Assembly (NCBI GenBank): GCA_031835245.1 | Contig: JAVKOQ010000185.1 | Span: 1-64,000 of the forward strand | DNA: 64,000 nucleotides | Direction: 5' to 3' | From: Balamuthia mandrillaris | Lineage: Eukaryota; Discosea; Longamoebia; Balamuthiidae | Part shown: positions 56,396-64,000 of the stretch, one piece after another | How the letters are laid out: every line of letters begins with the position of its first letter | How positions within the stretch are numbered: position 1 is the stretch's first letter | Program-made: the position numbers and the translations under genes | Notes under the pieces: model-generated | Database searches by the model: none | Told to the model about the DNA's origin: nothing | The model's input: the letters and a program-made list of their open reading frames with translations, nothing else

Positions 56396-57559
56396 AGATA
56401 CCTTTTCAACTCGGTTAGAGGTGGCAGCGTTTTCTGGTTCTGTCCAGCCTAGTTGCTTATTCATTACACTTTTCACACGAAGAACCTGCTCATCGGAAAA
56501 AACAAGGTGAGCACAACGGCTCCTATGCGATCAATCTTTTTGTAAGCTGTACCTGCTTGGAAAAATAGCGAGGATCATTGTTCTCCAACATAATGACCCG
56601 AGCGCCCTCCGTCGCATACTCTGCTACCACTGGCATAACTTTCCAGGCCTACATTTGCGTGTCACCATCGCATTAGTGCGGCATTGTGGTTGTAGTTAGA
56701 AGGAGGAACGCTTAAATATGAGCCAGAAAGGATCACTCACTCGAAATGAAATGGGCTTGTTCCGGATAGAACAGGCCATAATGTGTCTTTGTAGGTCTTC
56801 AGGCTGGCAGACTACATACACCATCCCACATTCTCTGCATAGGTTGGCGTTACTCGTCTGTTGTTGTTGATGATGGTTGGTAACCCCCGTGTCCTCCACT
56901 TGACTATTGTTTGTTGCTCTGCCTGCACCATAGCTCTTGTAGCCATTACCACCACCTTTCCCACTAGCACCACCACGATAACGAACGCTATCACTAGCAG
57001 CAGCAATACTGGTGGTGGCAGGGGTGTTGCTCCCCTCGAATAGTTTCTTCCGCCGCAACGGCCGCTTACTGCTCCCTCTCTTCAAGGCTTGTTGTAGTTG
57101 TGGTTGTTGCGCGCTACTTGTTGTTATAAGTTGTGGCGGTGGTAACGAAGCGGTGCCCGCCGTTGACAACGGGTTTGGGGAGAGGGAGCCTGGACCACCC
57201 CACATAAGTAGAGCATTCTTGTTGACTTGGAGTTCAGCGAGGGGCCGCCTTCTTGCCCTGATTCATAAGAGAGGCTAAGGGTTAGTGCGTGATAGCATAC
57301 AAAAGCCTCCAGTGATCACAACCGACGCTAACCCTCCAGTACGGGTGCCAACCCCAACAACGAACCTTTTGCGCTGATAAGTGCAGAGCTCTACTCCGCC
57401 GGTTGTTGCAGCAGCACTCTCCGTCGCTAGAGGGCAAGCGGGGCCGTCCCCCTCTTTCGTAACCTCTTCCAAGCAGACGGCAGTACGCCGCCGTCTTGCC
57501 TTTTTATTAGGGAGTGCACTTTGCGGCTTGCTTCCGCCGGTCTGCTTCCGCCTTTTCAT
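55814..57559 (-). CDS. ESCO: Cohesin N-acetyltransferase ESCO/Eco1/Ctf7
   Basis: Nuclear enzyme that acetylates the cohesin subunit SMC3 during S phase to establish sister-chromatid cohesion. Start at 57559 (MKRRKQTGGSKPQ), about seven exons, stop at 55814. The basic N-terminus is followed by Gln/Ser/Gly-rich sequence and the family zinc finger CRECGMVYVVCQPEDLQRH. Short exons then encode WKVMPVVAEYA and KQLGWTEPEN; the GNAT core follows: AFKTFIYLDSQHKVLGCAVAE split over an acidic insert, CGISRIWVHPSSRRKSIATR with the acetyl-CoA loop, NFTYGYVLRKDECAFTQPT and LATTYFGTPSFLDY. All match the ESCO catalytic domain. A short extra tail follows FLDY where animal ESCO ends. One intron acceptor uses a CT microsatellite. 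Confidence 0.93.
56350..56394 (-). repeat. (CT)n sense-strand microsatellite at an ESCO intron acceptor
   Basis: GA on the plus strand; in the ESCO sense it is CT, about 15 bases before the acceptor. Confidence 0.9.
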
Positions 57560-57923
57560 GGTGATGATGATGGTGGTGGTGGTGTTGCTGGTGGTGTTGC
57601 TGGTGACTTGGGTCTACGTTCTAGCGTCGCTGCTGCTGCTGCCCCTGCTGCCCCTGCTGCCCCTGCTGCTGCTGTTGTTTTTTGCGGAAAATTTTGGCGC
57701 CAGATCATTTGTTAATCTAGATCAAACGCAAAAAAAGGGAAAAAGAGAGAGACAACGAAGAAGGAAGGACAAGAAGGAAGGACAAGAAGAAGCAGCTGAA
57801 GAAGAAGAGCGGCGCTGCCTTCCTTCTCCATTTCTTCGCCTTGCTCTGCCCCCCTAGTAGCAAGTGTAAGCTTACCCATTTTTAGATTGTATTGGTTCCC
57901 CCTTTCATAGCGAGAAGCTCTTC
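57560..57923. promoter_or_regulatory. Divergent promoter of ESCO (-) and SMARCD (+)
   Basis: A 364-base interval between divergent starts, with a GGTGATGATG/GTGGTG run, a GCTGCTGCCCCT repeat (57629-57672) and purine-rich sequence. No gene supported. Confidence 0.55.
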
Positions 57924-58497
57924 ATGCAACAACCACCACCAAGCGCTTCTCCTCAGCAACGGGCAGCCACCCCAGCCGCCACAGCGGCTCCGCCCTCGGT
58001 AGCTCCCCACTATCCACACCAGCAGCATCCTCCTCCTCACCACCAACAACAGCCGCAATATCAGGCAACGTACCATGCCCCACCTCAGACACAATACCAA
58101 CAGCGCTACCACAATGCATATCCCCAACAGGCCTCCTCCTCGCCCTCCCTTCCAAAGCATGACTTTGTTTATTCCGCAAACTTCACAGTTAAACCTCACC
58201 TCTCTAAAATCACAACACCTGCTCCTGCAGGTGGCGGTGCGGCCGCCAACAAACGCCGCGCTAGAGCTGCCGCAGGACAGCCCTCCCTCAACCACCAAAA
58301 GTACGCCACCTACTCTGTCTTGTCCTTTCTTCCTCTCTTCCTTTAAATGACAGTCTGCTTGCTTACAGGAAACCCAAATGGACAGACCTGCAGCTACCTG
58401 CCAAGGTACCTGCCTTTAATTGTTTGCTTTGTGTACGCGCATGCAGCTCTATTAATGTGCTGTTTTCTTCTCTCTGCTGCTCTTATGTTCCCTCTCG

Positions 58498-58531
<34 letters not shown>

Positions 58532-60021
58532 CTGAAGCTTGTCACGGCGGTGCCAGAAGCTGAAATCTATAGACAGCTTCTTGAATTGGAGCGCAAGCTG
58601 GATGCAACCCTTCAGGGAAAACACATGGACTACAATGAAATGCAACAACCGCGGTCCCAAAGAGTCACAAAACAACTGCGTATGTTTATCTACAACACGT
58701 ATGAGAATCAAACGGCCCAATACCACACCGAACCTTCTTGCGAGGTAGCCCTGGAAGAGCCGCCCTCCTGGACACTTCGCATAGAAGGCTATCTTCTTGA
58801 TGAAGTGCGTTGCCCCAGTTGTTCCTCCTGTTTGTTACTCTCCTGTTCTTACACCATATGCTTGCGTGATTGCATGCAGCAACAGCAACAGCAGGCTGGT
58901 TCGTATACCCAGAGATATCCTGCAGCTTCTCAGCGGCACAACCAGGCTACCAAAAAATTTTCACATTTCTTTCACAAGGTTGTCATTCAGCTCAATCAAG
59001 ATGATTCTCAACAGAGTATAGTAGAGGTGCGATATCGGCCTCTTTGTCTCTTTTCCATTAAAACTAAGCTCCGCTCTATTCAGTGGACTAAATCACAGTC
59101 CGTAGGAGACACTGATGGATTTGAAGTGAAGCGGCAAGGTTGTGGAGACCAAAAAGTCAAGATATTTTTACATCTCGACTATAATCCTTCCAGATTCAAA
59201 CTTTCGTCTACTCTTGCAAGTGTATTGCATATGCACACGGATACACGGCCCAAAATCATTTTGCGGTTGTGGCAGTACATCAAAGAGAACGGCCTTCAAG
59301 ACCCCGATGACCGTCGCCAATTCATCAGTGATGAAGCTTTGCAACAGGTGAGAACAATTCTATTATATTGCTCATCGTTTTGGTTGGAGAGGGAAAAGAG
59401 ATGAGCACAATATGATGACTGCTATACACTCCACCAAATATCACAGGTATTTCATGTGAAGAAGATCCAATTCTCAGAGATTCCTCAACTGCTCAGCGAG
59501 CACTTGGGTCCTCCTGACCCCATAGAGCTAGATTATACAATACGGTATGTCTTTTCTTTGGTAGCCTTTTGCCATCTCACCCCGTTGTCTGATTGTTTCG
59601 ACGCTTAAATTGCAGCTGCACCGGTAATCCAGCCGAATTGAAGGAGTGCTACGACGTGCAAGTGGAAGCAGATGAGCAGCTGGTAGAAGGCACCGCCCTC
59701 TATCCACCGTCCTATTCTAAGGAGCTTGATGCTTTGGAAGACCAGATCAGACAAACCATCCAAACCATCAGGAAGCATGACAAACGCCGGGAATTCATGC
59801 ATGCTTTGAGCGAAAGTCCCCTACCGTTTCTCAACAAACTGGTGGTGTCGCAGGTGCACGACTATGAGCTTTTACATGGCGACGGAACCTCAAATACGAC
59901 AGCCAAGACGCCGTTCTCCGCTTCCGAGGAGGAAGAACGACACGCAAGCTACTTCTATCAGCCATACACTCTTGCTGCCGTCCGCAACTACGTGGCCGCC
60001 AACCAAGATAACCCTCCTTAG
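57924..60021 (+). CDS. SMARCD: SWI/SNF chromatin-remodelling subunit SMARCD/BAF60 with SWIB domain
   Basis: Accessory subunit of SWI/SNF (Swp73/BAF60 family) in the nucleus. Start at 57924 (MQQPPPSASPQQRAA), six or seven exons, stop at 60019-60021. The N-terminus is Pro/Gln/His-rich and disordered. The conserved core begins KPKWTDLQLPAKVP, LVTAVPEAEIYRQLLELERK, then LRMFIYNTYENQ and PPSWTLRIEGYLLDE, with KKFSHFFHKVVIQL and IQWTKSQSVGDTDGFEVKRQ. The SWIB domain spans about 59180-59510: FKLSSTLASVL, RPKIILRLWQYIKENGLQDP, FISDEALQQVF, KKIQFSEIPQLLSEHL. The C-terminal helix region ends in LAAVRNYVAANQ. Complete and ordinary for the family. Confidence 0.94.
58501..58529 (+). repeat. (CT)n at a SMARCD intron acceptor
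   Basis: CT run about 12 bases before the acceptor gaactgaag. Confidence 0.88.
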
Positions 60022-60156
60022 CCTTGCAGTTATGTTGACGCCTACATTAAACTTGCATATTTTGCAAATCTTGCACAGTTATGTTGACGGTGGTGATAGC
60101 ATGATGATGGTGGTCTTGAACTAGGTGAATTAAAGCAAAGCAAATAAAAGCTACTA

Positions 60157-60384
60157 CTAAACAAAGACTCCATGAGTGCCCAAAGCTAGCACGAACGGCA
60201 GAAGGAAGACCTTCGTGAGAAAGAAGAACATAATGCCCAATGCTATTGATATAGGCAATGCCGGCAGTGCTTTGCGGAATACGGCCAACAGCAGCAGTGT
60301 TGCAAATAATCCCTGTGGTCATCACATTTTGTCAATTCCAATAGTATAGTTGCTCAGTTTGTGTGTAAAGGGGAGGGAGGGAGG

Positions 60385-60427
<43 letters not shown>

Positions 60428-62153
60428 CATACAGTGATAATGGCAATGAAGCAAGTAAATACAGTAAGCCAATCAAAGAGAGAGGCTCGCCCCAGCAACA
60501 CGCTATAAAACACAAAGTCTCCCAATCCCAACTTCACAGAGTCATTTACTGATGCGCGAGAGTTAGAATATTTTCGTCATTATGACAGGAGTTGATACAG
60601 AACAGGATTTACCTTTGTCTTCCTCGAGAAGACCTTCGTCGGGAGAGGCACTCATTACCATCGGGAAGACGCTTCCTGATTGCAAAGAAGAGGTAAGGCA
60701 GAGATAAAATAGAGGAGGCACCCAAATATACCATTGTAAAGAAGAGCAGGGATAGGTTCCTGTCGCTCCTGTGCTGTTTCCACCAGTACTTTGAGAGGGC
60801 CTCTTGGGCATAGTACCGCAAAAACATCTGCATAAATATTCGTTATTATTTTTAGCAAAAATGCCCTTAACCATTCAGACAAAAGCTAATGGTGTAACAA
60901 AGGGTTGTAATTGGGCGTGTGCTTACCATACAATGCAATGGCAGCGAGGATTGACCAGGTTGTCCACTCCGGAAAACGTGTGAAAAAGATGGCCTGAATA
61001 GTAGAAAGGGAGTCAGGAAGGTAAGGCATGCACTGACCTACAAAATTAAGCTTAAATTAAAGCATTCTGCTCACCAGGAACGCACTGATAAGGATGAGAT
61101 AAGTTTGGCTGAGACGACGCGGCCCAAACCAAAACACAGTGATAACGCCCACCACCGAAAAGTTCCACAATAAGAATGAGAAGGTCACGTAATCGAAGGG
61201 CAGGTTCAGTGCGCTTAATAAAAGACTATATTGAAGGACATCCATGTTAGTTCCAATAAAGCCAGAGAGATACCAAAAGAAAGAGGGGACACAAACTAGG
61301 AAATGAGGCCTCCAAACATCATCAACATAAGCCCAGAAGAGCCTATCAACCAAGCATAGATCACCTTGTTGTTATAAGCGTAACACGTCCAGCATAGGTT
61401 AGCTTCAGCACAATAACGCAGAAGAGAAGAGAGAAGAGAGAGACTTTAAGGCATCGGTATTTGTACAGCAACACGAAGATAACGGTCACAACAACGATAA
61501 CAGCAACAAAGGCAAGTGCGTTGAGGATAGAGCCAAACAGCTTGGTGGAGGTAGAGTCCCCTGAGGACTCGCTGTAGACCATGTATACCGCCCTGTTTGG
61601 AGTGAATGACGGAGTGAAAAAAATAACATCAGCAACACGTTACACGCTCATTTGACTTGCTCTTCAGAGGGCAGCTGGATGCAGCAGGAAGGGGAAGTAA
61701 CGCCGTGGAGGGGAGGAGGAGAAGGAAGAAGGGGAAGAGGAAATATGCGTACGTGAAATTCTTGGAAGGAAGGTGAATCAGTCGCACAGCAATGATGACA
61801 AGAAGCATCGTGATGGAGACGGGCTTCAGGATGGCCAACACCATCTGGGCCTGGTCCTCTAGCGTCATTTCTTCCTCCTCATCGGACCAGTCGGACTCTT
61901 CTTCTTCCTCCTCCTGCTCTCGTGGACGAGCGTTTGGAGAGGACGGACCCCCTCTCCGGTCTTCTTCCACGTCCTCCGCTTCTTCCTCCTCGCCCATACG
62001 CTTCATTTGGAGGTGGTCCCCCTCTAGTTCCTGGGCCAAGAGCTCCTCCTCTTCCTCTTCCTCTCTGCCTTCATGAAGGAGACTGCGGCGCTCCTGCTGG
62101 TCCAAATCCCCCCTTTCCCCTCCTTTCCTGTGACCCCCACCAGTGCTTGACAT
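60157..62153 (-). CDS. PSEN: Presenilin, intramembrane aspartyl protease
   Basis: Catalytic subunit of gamma-secretase, a nine-helix membrane protease. Start at 62153 ([16 protein letters not shown]), about seven exons, stop at 60157-60159. After a long Glu-rich cytosolic N-terminus (62150-61860) come [20 protein letters not shown] and [11 protein letters not shown], matching the first presenilin helix. Later helices: [40 protein letters not shown], and [20 protein letters not shown] with the first catalytic Asp in the YD motif. [20 protein letters not shown] follows, then [19 protein letters not shown] with the second Asp in GLGD, and [10 protein letters not shown] with the PAL motif. All catalytic elements are present. 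The 3' end faces SMARCD with 135 bases between stops. Start could also be a later in-frame Met. Confidence 0.95.
60389..60426 (-). repeat. (CT)n sense-strand microsatellite in presenilin intron
   Basis: GA (and GGGA) on the plus strand; CT in the presenilin sense, in the last intron. Confidence 0.9.
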
Positions 62154-62167
62154 TGTGGACAACCGCA

Positions 62168-62271
<104 letters not shown>

Positions 62272-62307
62272 GGCAGTGGTGGCCGTGGAAGTACCGTGTT
62301 ATCCCAA

Positions 62308-63949
62308 ATGGAAGGAGAGAGCGGCGTTGGCAGCCGTGGCAACCTCCCCAGGGGCATGTTGCAGGAGATCGACTTTATAAATAATGTTCTCGACAGCAAC
62401 ACCTTTAGCGGCGGTGAGGACCCTCATTACCCTTTTAGCATGCAAGAGGAAAGCGAAATGGCCCGCGCTGATGTTGCCCACCACCAACAACATTACACCC
62501 ATCATTACTCCGACCATTCCCTTCACCACCACGAACGCCAACACCACCATTATCACCATCAGCACCAACAGACAGCGCCCTTGCTGGCCAAAGATTCAAC
62601 CGATAAACCACACGACGGAAGGGCCGCTGCTCGTCTTCCGCCCCAGTGGATAGCAACAGCGGGTGACGGAACTTCAAACGGGACTGCAGCTGGGATGAGC
62701 AGCTGTGGAGATAGTGGCTGTTTTTGCTATGGGGCAAGCCAGGCACAGCAATGCTCCACTGTGGATATTAGCAAAACTAGGAGCAGGGGTACCAGCTCCG
62801 AAAGTGGCGATGCGGAAAGTATAGTCAGTACAACACCTTATGAGTCGCTGTATGGAACTCCTCCCGTTATTTCCACAATTCTCTCCTCTCCGGCTTCCTC
62901 TTTTACAAATAACTCCACGAATGAAGGGGGCGGAGCCACAAACTACCCATTCGCGTACCTGTCAGAGCCCAAATCGGAGGCTTCTACTAGTTCCAATCCT
63001 CCTTCATCACCTGGTCCTTCAACCAGCCCCACAAATCCAACGATGACTAGCAGAGATGGCGGGGGGAGCAGCTGCAGCAGCATATGGCAGCCTTCACCTG
63101 CAAGCCGTCTCCTCGACCAAATGTGGGATAGCCAAAGGAACCAACAACAACAGCTGGACCTCCTCCGCTCCAAGCAAAAACAGGTCATGCAACGGCCCCA
63201 AAAAGAACCCTTTGAAGAGGTATGCCGGCTTCAAGCAGAGTTGCGACAGGCAATAAACTTCGAGCGGAACACATTGCACCATCTTTATCGCAGCACAGTT
63301 CTCGCTCTACATGACCTCAATCGTTGGCACAGTCTCATACACCAGCTGGACTTGCAGCATACCCAGCTCGCCATCTTTGAACGAGAGATTCTCCAACTAA
63401 CGGAACAAAAACCCGATACGCCACAGTGGTACGCTTTCCCGATTCTATTCCGCTCCATAATGTCATCAGCACCTGTTAGCAGTACTTTTACTTTGTGCTC
63501 ACAATATCAATTATGGCTGTAGCTATGTCGAACTGGCCATAACAGACCGGCCACCTTCAGATGTCATTTTCAAGGCAAAACCGTTTTCGCAGGCCTACGT
63601 GGTACACGTGCTGACTGGTGCTTACGCGGAGGTATCCTTTCTCAGCAAAATGAACGCAGCCATTGTATGCGAAAGCCATCTCTGGAAGAGCAAGTTCAAC
63701 AAGAGAACAATGCACGAGGACTCAAAAGTTCTCGAACCGCAGCAACACACAGTGCTCTTCCAGCCAAAATTTCTGGTTGGTACCAGAAAGAGTGCTGTCA
63801 ATCTACGGTTCAGCATCTCTGTCAAATGCGGTGCTGCCCTCAGCACCATCGAAAGCCCTCTTTCCGATCCCTTTGTTGTAATTACTAACGAGTGCCAATG
63901 GGCCGAAGCCGAGGGCACCCTCATCAAGAAGCAGGTCTTTGGTGGGCAT
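62308..63949 (+). CDS. STAT-like transcription factor, N-terminal part, 3' partial
   Basis: Exon 1 ends at 63428 and exon 2 spans 63523-63949, where a gtgcgt donor starts an intron that leaves the window. The frame is open from 62143, but that start overlaps the presenilin start and would add a polyserine run, so 62308 (MEGESGVG) is preferred. The first 300 residues are His/Ser/Gly-rich. Then a coiled coil: EVCRLQAELRQAINFERNTL and LALHDLNRWHSLIHQLDLQH. Exon 2 encodes a beta-rich domain ending in FQPKFLVGTRKSAVNLRFSI and DPFVVITNECQWAEAEGTLI, which resembles the DNA-binding and linker parts of Dictyostelium and animal STATs. The SH2 domain and tyrosine tail should lie just right of the window. 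Assignment depends on that. Confidence 0.72.
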
Positions 63950-64000
63950 GTGCGTTAACCCCCTCAATCTATAAACATGGCTTGTTCAATCTTATAGTTA

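Overview
The window is nuclear DNA of a protist, most likely an amoeba of the Acanthamoeba/Balamuthia kind (Amoebozoa). This is inferred from many short GT-AG introns, closely packed genes on both strands, homopolymer-rich proteins, telomere-type TTAGGG motifs, and a gene set that mixes DOCK and Dbl RhoGEFs, RalGAP, a STAT-like factor, presenilin, PIEZO and a TRF-like telomere protein. No bacterial operon, CRISPR array, rRNA or convincing tRNA was seen.

Left arm (1-25,003): the 3' part of a DOCK-family RhoGEF gene (+); two small divergent unknown genes; a DH-PH RhoGEF (-); COQ6 for ubiquinone synthesis (-); a single-exon nuclear-looking unknown protein (+); the WD40 protein DCAF11/WDR23 (+); a large RalGAP-beta-like gene (-); and, divergent from it, a TRF-like telomere-binding protein (+) with a C-terminal Myb/telobox domain.

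Middle (about 25,000-40,700): a repeat island. It holds one long two-ORF non-LTR retrotransposon (LINE), at least four 5'-truncated copies of the same family (four with readable 13-15 bp target-site duplications), scattered Ty3/gypsy-like LTR-retroelement fossils, and a broken P-loop ATPase gene of RHS/Crinkler-like type that was itself hit by a LINE. No intact host gene was found here.

Right arm (40,710-64,000): a POT/PTR2 peptide-transporter homologue (-); a complete many-exon PIEZO mechanosensitive channel gene (+); a solitary L-ectoine synthase-like gene with introns and a probable mitochondrial presequence (-); the cohesin acetyltransferase ESCO (-); the SWI/SNF subunit SMARCD/BAF60 (+); presenilin (-); and the 5' part of a STAT-like gene (+) divergent from presenilin across a long CAG/CTG repeat.

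Most striking points: the ectoine synthase gene; sense-strand CT microsatellites in introns of genes on both strands, often acting as the polypyrimidine tract; near-identical intron 3' ends repeated three times inside the TRF-like gene; teloboxes upstream of that gene and of the RhoGEF; and a LINE whose ORF1 stop and ORF2 start overlap as ATGA. All exon joins were read by eye from splice consensus and family alignment from memory, so individual boundaries may be off by a few bases.
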